Source: Methylomonas koyamae (lineage in GTDB: Bacteria; Pseudomonadota; Gammaproteobacteria; Methylococcales; Methylomonadaceae). From it: a stretch of 64,000 nt of DNA. The notes beneath the pieces were generated by a model. The model had not been told where the DNA came from, searched no databases, and saw only the letters and a program-made list of their open reading frames with translations. Made by a program: the position numbers and the translations under genes. How positions within the stretch are numbered: position 1 is the first letter of the stretch; each line of letters opens with the position of its first letter. The stretch is taken from NCBI RefSeq assembly GCF_019669905.1, contig NZ_AP019777.1:1-64000 (forward strand). The letters run 5' to 3'. Below, one piece after another: positions 55,401-63,336 of this stretch.

Positions 55401-57366
55401 CCCGCAATTTTTACGCAGCGGCGACGAGGTGGAATTGGCGGTGAAATTGACCAGCCATTGGCCGGGTCCGGTCAAAGTCGCCGGAAATTTAAGTTTGACC
55501 GACAACCTGCTAGGTCAGGACATCAATTTAACGCCGAATGCCGAATTGGCCGCCAAGGCGGAGCAATTGTGGCCGCTACGCCTGACTGCCGGCCCGCAGC
55601 CCGGTAATGCCACGTTAAAAGCGGCGTTGACTGCGCCGAGCACGGTCAAGGTTGGCGGCGCCGAGGAATTCGATCTGCCGATTCAAGCCGCGGCCATGCC
55701 GCAAGTCTATGCCGCGGAACGGCGCGACGGCGGGTTGTATTTCGATATCCCCGAGCAAGCCCAGCCTGCGCAACTGACCGTACGGGTCAATTCCGGCCTG
55801 CTCGGTGCGGCCTTGCAGGCGGCGTCTATGCTGGTGCAATACCCTTACGGTTGCACCGAACAATTGGCGCACAGCACGGTGCCGAATCTGGTATTGCTGG
55901 ACTTGATCGAACGCGCCGGACTCAAGCCCGAGCAACTCGGGCCGTTGGAAAAAACCTTGCAACGCGCCAAACAGAACGCCGCGCTGGGCATCCGCAAACT
56001 GATCCAAAACCAGAAAGCCGACGGCGGCTTTGCGTTGTGGCCCAGCGATGCCGAGCCCAGCCTGCCGGTCACGCTGATCGCGATGCAGGCCTTGAAATAC
56101 GCCGAGGAACTGAAACTGGAAGGTACCACTTCGGCTTATAACAAAGGCTCGGATTGGCTGGCCCAGCAAGCCAATACCGACCAGGTACTGGACGGCTTTA
56201 CGCTGGCCGGCTATTCGGCGGTCGGTTACATCTATCAGGCGCCGTGGGAGCGGCAGGCCGAGTTCGTCGAAAAAGTCGCCGCCGACCCGCAAGCCGGCAG
56301 CGAGGATTTGACGGCGGCGCTACGCATATTGACGGCCTACCGAAACCAAAGCTGGCATGCCTTCAACCAGCAAATGAAAAACCAGCCCGATCTGGCCAAG
56401 CGTCTGAGCAAACGCCTGCAACAGGCGCTGGAGGCCATCGATCCGGCCAATTATCAAAGCCAGCGCGGCCAGTTGGCCGACCGGCTCGGCTTCCGCTTCG
56501 GCTTGCCCAGTGTGGTTTCGGCCGGCCTCGGCGCGTTGCAGGCCGCTGCCGACTTGCCGCCGGCATTGGAAACCAAACTGAAGCGGCTATTGCTGCAAAG
56601 CCAGCAACACGGTTACTGGGTCTCTACCTACGACACCGCGCAAGTCATCTTCAACACCCGCGAGTTATTGAGCAAGGAAGCCGCCGCCGCGCAAAGCCAA
56701 AAAGCCCGAACCCTGAAAGTCGCCGGCGCGGTCGGTGCCCTGGGCAACTTGCAACGCATCCCTGGCGGTTACTTGGGTCGCTTCGATAAGCTGCCGGCGG
56801 CCGGCGAACTGGCCGATCTGCGTATCGCCGATCTCAACGACACCGACATGGCTTCGGCCACGTTACAAGTGGAACTGCCGTACCCGGCCGTCGTCGCCCG
56901 TGACACCGGTTTGAATGTGGAGCGTAGTTTCCGCCGGATTACCGGCAGCGGCAGCGAAGCGGTCGACCTGAGCCAGGCGCTGCATGTCGGCGATGTCGTG
57001 GTCAGCGAGGTCAAAATCAAACGCAACGACGACCCCAGCCGCTTGCCGGCCGGCAGCGACTTCGTCGTCGTCGAAGACGGCATCCCGTCGCTGGCGGAAG
57101 GCCAGGAAAACGACCAGACCTACCTGGCCGACGCCAAACTGCAAGCCGGCGACGACAGCTATTGGGCCAGCGTGAAGGAAACCCAACGCTACCCGGATCG
57201 CATCGTCCGCGTCGCCAAACTGCAACCCGGCGCCGAATTGAAACTATACCAAGTCTGGAAAGTCGCCCGCCCCGGCATCGCCTCGATCCCGCCGGCCAGC
57301 GGGTTTGATATGTATAACGAGGCGGTCAGGGGTAATGGGGTGGCTGGTAATATTACGGCGAAATAA
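52486..57366 (+). CDS. Bacterial alpha-2-macroglobulin with thioester
   Basis: A 1626-residue exported protein. A signal peptide (AVIWLAITLVPYAALAG, about residues 17-33) without lipobox is followed by MG beta domains, with VFVMTDRPIFKPGETFFYKGIVR marking the MG repeat near 330, a bait-like variable region, the AVSIVDRAVYAVQ and GWFPHVVTDAAGVATINVDMPANVTEWLVTAVA blocks and the thioester in YPYGCTEQL (Cys near residue 1123). A helical TED domain and the receptor-type end follow. Such proteins trap attacking proteases in the periplasm. The usual partner pbpC (PBP1C) is not adjacent. The ATG at 52486 follows GGGAGG; a frame opening at 52438 would disrupt the signal peptide. Confidence 0.93.
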   Translation: MYRFLNAVLRNRPAGFAAVIWLAITLVPYAALAGSPFYLTAERSFSNTEAPSIRLDYTVTDQPMLIRVLKADNLENFLDGQFNVSRSYEQPVSELNPGHYFAKGLNHAQSPLKLLRGMLDVEFRKSLKDTAFSGSVLTVTDKPLAAVPQQILVAPPKGFRVVKEAYLDLLRNGQQTHDLGWWFNEDTWSEHRYKVRQIALEPLPDGLYLLQAVQGKTEAQCLIQVSSLAVQVKQSSAQLLVRAMNRDLQALANAKVSIRDGRGRWQTLPGTTDAAGELRFDNPDGVLDGKLLVRVDAPAAKPGEAVRTALTGTDFLPTQAKDDAVFVMTDRPIFKPGETFFYKGIVRNLQDGQLKIPPFQSKQTDVSLIRADGNATGLQGQTQLTDFGSFSGGFELDPGQTPGLYRLLAEIDHKAYGGEFRVRDYIKPTFYLEWLERSPSVQAGQPFNLKFRAKRYSGGAPQNVKFEVFLYRKKFEAPQFVVEAGAGLSAGNDYFGQVKSAAPLTQPQRLFSSIEARQAAEASNPWETAAKLADDGDGSFEFIVPVADQDQANQEWIYTLMVRAQDAAGGSAILTDSIYATLAEAQPALRFNKTVAAVGDQDLQILLQSSYADGKPAAKAGGVLDVTLEQPGSGKRSLVKLDIATDANGQQKLSVPALKEFGRLTAVARLESLDGRAMSHSATSQPATLIVAGSGGEAVADNPELELYTPTTILSPGEQAKVFALLPKAWGNNESGEIWETLAGAKLFDSRSAQVQGRSRWFEVTAKPEYGTGFYHTVTVPVAGGKYKEQTLGFRIVPWEKRLQIAIEPAQAEAEPLKPTQIKLQVKRADGSPAANTELAVSIVDRAVYAVQAEFRPGIFDFFYPLQRSNLSTYYSDDLQGYGYADLLRKPNFALSALKSQSKLAKKAMRDTAGWFPHVVTDAAGVATINVDMPANVTEWLVTAVASDKDGRVGETTGQFRTKTDIAVDMVGPQFLRSGDEVELAVKLTSHWPGPVKVAGNLSLTDNLLGQDINLTPNAELAAKAEQLWPLRLTAGPQPGNATLKAALTAPSTVKVGGAEEFDLPIQAAAMPQVYAAERRDGGLYFDIPEQAQPAQLTVRVNSGLLGAALQAASMLVQYPYGCTEQLAHSTVPNLVLLDLIERAGLKPEQLGPLEKTLQRAKQNAALGIRKLIQNQKADGGFALWPSDAEPSLPVTLIAMQALKYAEELKLEGTTSAYNKGSDWLAQQANTDQVLDGFTLAGYSAVGYIYQAPWERQAEFVEKVAADPQAGSEDLTAALRILTAYRNQSWHAFNQQMKNQPDLAKRLSKRLQQALEAIDPANYQSQRGQLADRLGFRFGLPSVVSAGLGALQAAADLPPALETKLKRLLLQSQQHGYWVSTYDTAQVIFNTRELLSKEAAAAQSQKARTLKVAGAVGALGNLQRIPGGYLGRFDKLPAAGELADLRIADLNDTDMASATLQVELPYPAVVARDTGLNVERSFRRITGSGSEAVDLSQALHVGDVVVSEVKIKRNDDPSRLPAGSDFVVVEDGIPSLAEGQENDQTYLADAKLQAGDDSYWASVKETQRYPDRIVRVAKLQPGAELKLYQVWKVARPGIASIPPASGFDMYNEAVRGNGVAGNITAK

Positions 57367-57402
57367 TCTTCTTATCGAGCGCCAAACTATTTTGGAAAAG
57401 AT

Positions 57403-58144
57403 ATGCAAAAACGTCTGCCGACATTTATTTTCTTGTTTTTATATACAGCGGTAGTATTCGCTACGCAGTGGCCTGACTTTCCAGTCTTATTCTCGACAGG
57501 TTCGGCCGAAAAAGAAATTCCGCCAAATATCGCAACTATAACATTTAGCGTAGGTGCTTTCGACGAAAGTCCTGAAAAATCTCTTACTATTGTGAAAAAA
57601 CAAAGCTTAGAAATTATTGATTTTTACTTTTCCTTAGGCTTACATAAAGATAATTTGGAGGCCTACGACATCAATAAAACAGCTGTGCGTGAGGATAACA
57701 ATTATACGGAGCTCAAAATATTGGGGTACGAAGTGAAACAAAAGATTTCTATTGTATTGCCATCGCTCGATAATTACACATCGCTTCTGGAAAAACTTCT
57801 AAGAACTTCTAAGAACTTCTAATGTATCTGACATAGAAACAAAGTTCGATATCGCTGAACGTAAGGAAATAGAATCTGCTTTAATTAAAGAAGCTTGCGC
57901 CGACGCTCAAATTAAGGCCGAAAATATGGCAAATGGTATGAATGCTTCATTAGAATATCCATATGCAATTTCGGAAGACGGTTTTCATGGTTTAAACGAG
58001 TATTTTGGGGTTGCTAATCCAAAACCGCCGATGTTTAAAAAAATTCAATATAAAGAAGGCGATACAGCTAAGATTACATATATCCCTTCGAGAATTAGAA
58101 TGTCCAAAAGCGTCAATGTGATATATCGTCTTTCGAACAAGTAA
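57403..58144 (+). pseudogene. SIMPL-domain (DUF541) protein, frameshifted by a 10-bp duplication
   Basis: Frame one (57403-57822) has a signal peptide (FIFLFLYTAVVFA) and the SIMPL start FSTGSAEKEIPPNIATITFSVGAF..SPEKS. It ends in the tandem copy AAGAACTTCT (57801-57810 and 57811-57820). Removing one copy restores LEKLLRTSNVSDIETKFDIAERKEIESALI and the remaining domain (AQIKAENMANGM..) to the stop at 58144. Together they give about 243 residues, the normal SIMPL size. DNA here is much poorer in GC than its neighbours, so the gene is probably acquired. Periplasmic proteins of this type have unclear roles, mainly in stress. Confidence 0.85.
57801..57820 (+). repeat. 10-bp tandem duplication
   Basis: AAGAACTTCT is repeated exactly twice (a third near copy, AAAAACTTCT, precedes it). 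It shifts the SIMPL reading frame by one base. Confidence 0.95.
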
Positions 58145-58258
58145 TGAAAATATGTAGTTTACGTTTGCCCGATTAGATTCAGCGTCAACTAAAATAGCTG
58201 GCAACCAAGGAAGTTATATCGATTTCTAATTACTTATAAGTGCTTCGCGATAAGCCCG

Positions 58259-58335
58259 GTAGACCGGAATAAGCGTTAGCGTTTCCGGCGGGTTTTAAAT
58301 TGCCAGAAACGCCGTTCGGTTTATTCTGGCCTACA
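58259..58335. repeat. Interspersed palindromic repeat
   Basis: TAGACCGGAATAAGCG..GCGTTTCCGGC on the left is an imperfect inverted copy of GCCAGAAACGCCG..TTTATTCTGGCCTA on the right, giving a fold-back of about 75 bases, typical of REP-like elements. It is in the 800-base gap before the hydrolase gene. Confidence 0.6.
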
Positions 58336-58480
58336 GGTAACTGAATTTCTTATGTCCATTGGATTTTACGGTGGCCTGTTTAGCCGCGATTTGCGAAGCC
58401 TAATTGGGGAGTTATGAGTTTCCATTCGGAATTGATCGGCCAATAATCTCGCGTGGGCACTCAATCGTGCCCACCCTAAG

Positions 58481-58753
58481 GCTACAGCCGGATACACGTA
58501 TTTATTCGGAGTAGAAACGACCAAGGTATTCGAAGTAACCGGCTGGCATTACGGCGGTTCGCGGAGATGCGCCAAGCCGGAAATCGAAGGCCGACCGTTG
58601 TTGATCGGCGAAAAGGCGCTTTGCGTCTCGAAAGATGCAAGATTGAGTCTACCGGTAGGGACGGAATTGAAAGCCGAAGGCCGCGAATCCGTTGTGGGGT
58701 TTAACGTCAATAAAATTCTTTCCTACACGCAGAAGGCCGGTTCGACTAACTAA
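58481..58753 (+). pseudogene. Unidentified gene remnant without start
   Basis: A 90-codon open stretch with coding-like composition (FGVETTKVFEVTGWHYGG, EGRPLLIGEKALCVSKDARL) ends at a TAA, but has no ATG or GTG near its beginning and a stop just upstream. It looks like the 3' part of a decayed gene encoding a small beta-rich protein. Not recognised. 58754-58949 has nothing evident except the hydrolase leader. Confidence 0.35.
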
Positions 58754-58949
58754 TTTGGCGGAAGCAGCTGCGGCTAGTCTTGCGCCGGTTTGGCAATTTT
58801 ACCCACCTCTTGATTTGAACTCTGCGCCGCCCCGGTTGAGCGGCAACTGCGTTTTGCCGGGAGAGACCATACTCTTCTGCGCCTTAGTATAAAGGCTAGA
58901 ATCCGGAGCGCCCGGTTTGGTGTTAAATCCATCTGCAGAGGAAACGATT

Positions 58950-59891
58950 ATGAAAATATGTCGCTACGCCGTATTGGCGGGCTTTTTAATGGCGAATGCC
59001 TTCATCGGGGTTCAGGCTCACGACCGTCCGAACTGCGCCGAGCAACGCCGGCCGGCAATCGAGTTTGTCGAGATCCAATCGGAAAAATTGGCATTCGATC
59101 CCGCCGTGCCGGGCGGTGTGGTCAGTCAGGGGCCGTTAACCGTTAAAGCCAAACTGTCGATACCGGCCAAACGCCATTGCCGTGGCGGTTTGCCGGCAGT
59201 TGTGATTTTGCATGGTTCCGCCGGCATCGATTCCCGCGGCGATTTCTATACCGGCGAATTGCTGGAAGCCGGGATCGCCACGCTGGAAATCGACATGTGG
59301 GAAGCGCGCGGCGTTACGTCCCCCGCCAATCGCCCGCTATTACCTATTCTGACCTATCCCGACGCCTTTGCCGCACTGGCGTTTTTGAGCGAGCAGGAAG
59401 GAATAGACCCGGAGCGTATTGGCGTAATGGGTTTTTCCTGGGGTGCGATCATGACCTTGGCCAGCGCTACCGAGCAGGTGACGCAGCACTACGGCGACGG
59501 CCGCCGGTTTAAAGCACATGTCGCCAATTATCCGTTGTGTTACGGATACAACAATCCGCGTTTGCCGTATTTCAGCTTCGGCAGCCAAAACGGCAACCCG
59601 TTGACCGGCGCGCCGGTGATGATTCAGATCGGCGAGCTGGATGGTTACGACGAAAGCGCGGCGCCGTGTCATGCCTTGAAAGCCGTTCTTCCGGCCGACG
59701 AACAAGCCTTGGTCGATGTCGTCAGTTATCCGAATGCTACCCACGCTTGGGACCGACTAATGGTGCCGATCGCGATCACGGATAATTTCGCCCATTTGGG
59801 TAGGGGCGGTACGGTGGAGATGATTCCGGAGGTTGAGCAAGCTTATAGCGCGCGTCAGAAAACCGTCCGCTTTTTCCGGCGCCAACTTTAA
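58950..59891 (+). CDS. Dienelactone hydrolase-like exported alpha/beta hydrolase
   Basis: 313 residues. Signal peptide MKICRYAVLAGFLMANAFIGVQA, then an alpha/beta hydrolase with VVILHGSAGID (oxyanion strand), the nucleophile elbow GFSWGA (about 163-168), an acidic residue in QIGELDGYDES (about 228-238) and the catalytic His in NATHAWDR (about 267-274). The dienelactone hydrolase group cleaves esters and lactones; the substrate is unknown. The start at 58950 begins the signal peptide after GAGGAAACG; 58917 would add a non-signal head. The N-terminal mature region (about 24-75) has two Cys that may form a disulphide. Confidence 0.85.
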   Translation: MKICRYAVLAGFLMANAFIGVQAHDRPNCAEQRRPAIEFVEIQSEKLAFDPAVPGGVVSQGPLTVKAKLSIPAKRHCRGGLPAVVILHGSAGIDSRGDFYTGELLEAGIATLEIDMWEARGVTSPANRPLLPILTYPDAFAALAFLSEQEGIDPERIGVMGFSWGAIMTLASATEQVTQHYGDGRRFKAHVANYPLCYGYNNPRLPYFSFGSQNGNPLTGAPVMIQIGELDGYDESAAPCHALKAVLPADEQALVDVVSYPNATHAWDRLMVPIAITDNFAHLGRGGTVEMIPEVEQAYSARQKTVRFFRRQL

Positions 59892-60012
59892 CGGCGTAAC
59901 GTGCGCCGGTGCGGCCCGGTAAAGTCCTAAGCCCCGTTGGACTGTCGCGTTTGTCGACCAGCTTTTGCGGCGACAAGCGCGAACCGGCCGGATCGCGCAG
60001 CACGGCAAGCGA

Positions 60013-60252
60013 TCAAAACCGCACTTCTTCGAATGCGGCGTTGGGCGTCAGCACTTCCATTTTTGCCAGGCAGTGGGTTTCGACCCGCTCGCTATCGAGT
60101 TGCAAATACTCGCGTTTGTCCGCCGTCGTTCCGGTATCGACGGCTTTGGCTTCGATAATGCGGCCGTCTTTCAACGTCAGCCGCACGCGGTAACCGTACA
60201 TACAGGCAATTTCCAGATAATCGTGCAAATCGCAGGCGATGGGTTGGGTCAT
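60013..60252 (-). CDS. rof: Rho-binding antiterminator (Rof)
   Basis: 79 residues of the Rof/YaeO family: PIACDLHDYLEIACMYGYRVRLTLKDGRIIEAKAVDTGTTADKREYLQL, a Sm-like beta barrel that binds Rho and blocks its RNA site. The ATG at 60252 (MTQPIACD) follows GGAG; an upstream in-frame start at 60276 would add 8 residues without purpose. Single gene, convergent with the hydrolase. Confidence 0.88.
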   Translation of the reverse strand: MTQPIACDLHDYLEIACMYGYRVRLTLKDGRIIEAKAVDTGTTADKREYLQLDSERVETHCLAKMEVLTPNAAFEEVRF

Positions 60253-60377
60253 GGCGAGTCTCCTAAAAAACGGCAAGCGGTGGATTGCAAGCGTATTGTC
60301 GGAAATCGGCTGTGGAATTGCCAGACATCCCTGCAGCCGGTCCAGTCGGAATCGAATTCGTAGTTAAGTTTGATCCG

Positions 60378-61395
60378 TTACGAGGCGCCGGATTGGGTTT
60401 CGACGTTGATCGAATCGGCCAGTTTGTGCTTCAGCACCAGGATCGCTTGCGTATTGAACAGGCCCAGCTTGGTGCCGACGTAAAAAATCGACGTCAGGTA
60501 ATGGCCCGCAGTCACCAGGGTGTCCGACAAATTTTGGCTCTGTTGGACATCGAATTCGTCGACGCCCAGGCTTTCGGTAAGCCAGGAAAGCCGGCCGGCA
60601 ACGTAGGTCAGAGCGGAGCCGGTGATCATATTGCCGACGCTTTTGCTGGCCCGACTCTGCGAGGAGCCGGTGATCGAATAGGCTATGTTCGCGTTAGTAA
60701 GTTGGCGTCGCCCCGGCATGGATTGCCGGGGCCCAGAAGCCAAGGATGGCAAAGTTTCAACACATCCTTGTGCCCTGGATCCCGGCAATCCATGCCGGGA
60801 TGACCGCTTCGATCTCATTCAACTATTAACGCGAATATAGCCATCGAATAAGCCAGGGCATCGGATTCCGGCAATTCCGGTTCAGAGCAATCCGGTTTTG
60901 TGGCGCGTTGGCCGGGCCGCTAACGGCCAGTACCGCAGTAATTTTTTGGTCTTTCGACAAACGGTAGGTTTTCACATCCAGCCACGGCTCGGCCGGCGGG
61001 CCGTTGAACAGGAATTTACCCTTGCACAGCGTCAAACTCTGGCAGTAACTGCGGTAGCGGCCTCCCGTCATATCGACGCAGCCGTTCAAATTTGTGGCGT
61101 CGGCCGACTTCCGCAATTGTAAGCGTCCGGCCAGCTTGGCGGTCAAACCCAAACCGGAAAAACTGACTCGATCGCCGAGTAGGATGGCGACGTCGGCAGC
61201 GGCAAACAGACTGCGGATATTCCATTCCGGGAACTCACAGTCTTCGTTATGCAGGGACATGCTCAGTTCGACGTTGCGCTCGGCATCGTCGTCGAGTCCG
61301 GCGACCGAGACTTCGGCTAACGCCGGTACGGCGCGCCACAAACGGCTTGACTCTCGGCATTGCTCGACGATGGCGCCGCCGCCGAGTTTCGGATT
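60378..61395 (-). pseudogene. tamB: tamB (translocation/assembly module) C-terminal remnant
   Basis: The minus strand shows TamB/DUF490 blocks in order: ILLGDRVSFSGLGLTAKLAGRL, LNGCVDMTGGRYRSYCQSLTLCKGKFLFNGPPAEPWLDVKTYR, VLAVSGPANAP, then after a frameshift SEPELPESDALAYSITGSSQSRASK, and finally FYVGTKLGLFN..AILVLKHKLADSINVETQSGAS. A 162-bp MITE splits it inside ALAYSITG, and the head (about 1000 residues) and tamA are absent. It is a dead tail of the beta-barrel assembly partner; the functional tamAB must be elsewhere if it exists. Confidence 0.8.
60681..60842. mobile_element. 162-bp MITE with 8-bp target duplication
   Basis: Left end GGCTATGTTCGCGTTAGTAAG and the inverted right end GGCTATATTCGCGTTAATAG match at 17 of the first 19 bases. 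The flanks are direct copies of ATCGAATA (60673-60680 and 60843-60850). The core is a second large palindrome (CCCCGGCATGGATTGCCGGGG and CCCGGCAATCCATGCCGGG, with CAAGGATG/CATCCTTG inside). No coding capacity. It interrupts the tamB remnant. Confidence 0.88.
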
Positions 61396-61710
61396 GGCCG
61401 TGGCTTTGCAACTTTGCGTCAAATGCGTAAAAGCTTGCGGTGGGCTTCGGGTTCGCATCATACGGGTCAAACAAATCCTGATAAAACCGAAGCCGCTAAT
61501 GACAATCGCAGGGCAGTCTGTCAAGCACGCGGCGCCGATTGCGTTGTGCTGAAACTGCCGGCCAAGAGATGCGGTAATGGTTGACATGACGACCGCAAAA
61601 ACCGGTATCGGCGCAGTTCGAATGATATACGGAAGGGAAAATTCTTACCGATTACGAATTTATTGTGGCGACGTAGGCTTCGTGGTAGATAGACAGAAAC
61701 TATCTAATAA

Positions 61711-61720
61711 CTTGTTAGGC
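61711..61720 (+). other. Cassette boundary (attC/attI-like core)
   Basis: CTTGTTAGGC contains the core site GTTAGGC (61714-61720), 13 bases before the first cassette gene. No full attC fold is visible to the left, so this may be a degraded attC half or attI-like end. Confidence 0.55.
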
Positions 61721-61732
61721 GAGTCCAATCAT

Positions 61733-62248
61733 ATGAAGCCAGTTCTCCGCATACCAATCGAAGAAATTCGGTCTTACATCGAACGCTACGACTACGAAGC
61801 CGACCCCAAGCTCGCCCATATTCGGGAGGCAGCGAAAGTACAAGGTCACCTTACACGAAGCCAGCTCCACGAAGTTGCTCTCTGGAAGTCGAGGCGTCGT
61901 GCGGCCCTTATTATGGACAATGATGAGAATTTCGTTCGGGAGATTACCGAGTTTGCGTTTCGTGCGAAACACGAGCAATCCCGCATCGGATCGCTTGTGC
62001 TGCTTGCTGGCGTTCAGTACCCCACGGCATCAGTAGTGCTGCATTTTTGCGTTGATGAAACTTACCCGATCTTAGATTTCAGGGCCATTTGGAGCCTTGG
62101 TCTGAAGCAACCGGCCGTCTATACCCCGCATTACTGGATCAATTACACAAAAGCCTGCCGTTCTCTCGCAGCGGAGCATCAGCTCACAGTGCGGGAGCTA
62201 GATATGGCGCTTTGGCAGTACTCACGTGAACACCAAAATGACGCCTAA
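61733..62248 (+). CDS. Integron cassette protein of unknown function, 171 aa
   Basis: Starts 13 bases after a GTTAGGC core and its TAA lies inside the attC (GCCTAAC), the classic gene-cassette packing. The protein is helical and soluble: IEEIRSYIERYDYEADPKLAHI, SRRRAALIMDNDENFVREITEFAF, then a GVQYPTASVVLHFCVDETYPILDFRAIWSLG block and LDMALWQYSREHQ. The YP.AS..L.F....YPI.D.R segment resembles the helix-hairpin-helix end of DNA glycosylase-like (HhH-GPD) proteins, but no catalytic Lys/Asp pair can be fixed. I leave the function open. The ATG at 61577 would read through the boundary. Confidence 0.75.
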   Translation: MKPVLRIPIEEIRSYIERYDYEADPKLAHIREAAKVQGHLTRSQLHEVALWKSRRRAALIMDNDENFVREITEFAFRAKHEQSRIGSLVLLAGVQYPTASVVLHFCVDETYPILDFRAIWSLGLKQPAVYTPHYWINYTKACRSLAAEHQLTVRELDMALWQYSREHQNDA

Positions 62249-62323
62249 CAACGCCATCAACTCGGACCCGCAAAAGCTACGCTGCGCTCCGCATTTGCGC
62301 GCCGGTTATGGCGATCGTTAGCT
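62243..62323 (+). repeat. attC site 1 (integron recombination site)
   Basis: GCCTAAC (62243-62249) and GTTAGCT (62317-62323) are the outer cores of an 81-bp imperfect palindrome: left AACGCCATCAACTCGG pairs with right CCGGTTATGGCGAT with single extrahelical bases. The stop codon of cassette 1 is inside the left core. Confidence 0.85.
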
Positions 62324-62340
62324 TTCACTAGAGAGTACTT

Positions 62341-63150
62341 ATGAATAATCAACGTCGAGCATTGTTCTTATCTCACGGGGGTGGCCCACTGCCACTTCTT
62401 GGTGACGGTACTCATACCGAAATGGTTTCTTGCCTGAAGGAAATCGCTGCAAGGATTTCTAAACCTGCTGCAATTCTTGTTGTTAGTGCGCACTGGGAGG
62501 CTGGCATTGCAACCGTTACTTCCGGTGCAAACCCAAGTTTGATTTACGACTACAGCGGCTTCCCGCCAGAGTCCTATGAAATCAAATACCCCTGTCCCGG
62601 CAGTCCGGCCCTAGCCAGTTCCATCATCAGGCAACTTGAAAAAGCAGGCATCAATGCGAGTACTGACAGCGCCAGAGGATTCGATCACGGGCTGTTCGTG
62701 CCGTTAAAGATCATGTATCCAGAAGCAGACATACCCTGCGTGCAGTTGTCACTCATTAAAGGCCTTGATCCTCTAGTACACATTAATCTGGGGCGTGCTC
62801 TCCAGGGCTTGAGCGATCCATCGATTCTTCTGATTGGTTCGGGGTTTTCCTTCCACAATATGAGAGCCTTTTTTACACCGGAAACGGTAGATTCTCAGCA
62901 TGCGAATACGTCATTTGAGCGTTGGTTGATTGACACTTGTTCGAATAAAAGCATTTCGGAAGAAGAAAGAACCAAAAGGTTAATAAATTGGGAGGCAGCG
63001 CCTTCCGCTCGCTATTGCCACCCCAGAGAGGAGCATTTATTGCCCCTTCAAGTCTGTTATGGGTTTGCAGCTTCTTCTTGTACAAAATCTTTTAAATTGC
63101 AAATTCTCAACAAAGAATCGAGCATGTATTTGTGGGAGCATGAAAGCTAA
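62341..63150 (+). CDS. DODA-type extradiol dioxygenase (YgiD-like)
   Basis: 269 residues of the LigB/DODA class III extradiol dioxygenase family. The zinc/iron ligands are visible: SHGGGP (His about 13), VSAHWEA (His about 52), and RGFDHGLFVPL (catalytic His about 122); HPREEHLLPLQVCYG (about 227-241) is the C-terminal conserved block. The family opens catechol rings such as DOPA. The gene lies between two attC sites, 17 bases after the first, and its stop is in the second, so it is carried as a gene cassette. GC is lower than in core genes. Confidence 0.9.
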   Translation: MNNQRRALFLSHGGGPLPLLGDGTHTEMVSCLKEIAARISKPAAILVVSAHWEAGIATVTSGANPSLIYDYSGFPPESYEIKYPCPGSPALASSIIRQLEKAGINASTDSARGFDHGLFVPLKIMYPEADIPCVQLSLIKGLDPLVHINLGRALQGLSDPSILLIGSGFSFHNMRAFFTPETVDSQHANTSFERWLIDTCSNKSISEEERTKRLINWEAAPSARYCHPREEHLLPLQVCYGFAASSCTKSFKLQILNKESSMYLWEHES

Positions 63151-63224
63151 CAAATCGCTGTACAGGACAGTTTTTCCGTTCGCTGCCGCTCACTCCAAAA
63201 CTGCCTGTGGCTCAGGCGTTATGC
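63145..63224 (+). repeat. attC site 2
   Basis: AGCTAAC (63145-63151) and GTTATGC (63218-63224) bound an 80-bp fold-back: left CTGTACAGGACAGTTTT pairs with right AAAACTGCCTGTGGCTC. It overlaps the dioxygenase stop. The outer cores and extra bases fit attC rules. Confidence 0.82.
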
Positions 63225-63336
63225 AATATATGGGAAGCCAGCTCATAGATGTGCTGAACAACGCGAAGCCTATCGCTCGCGACTCGCACGTTCAATATCA
63301 ACTTAAGGTCGTTCCGCTTTTCGCCTATTCCGCGCT

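Noticed and set aside
63254..63317. Third attC site before the symporter
   Set aside because: It starts with TGAACAACGCG like an attC, but the right core GTTCCGC does not fit and the arms pair poorly; at best degenerate.
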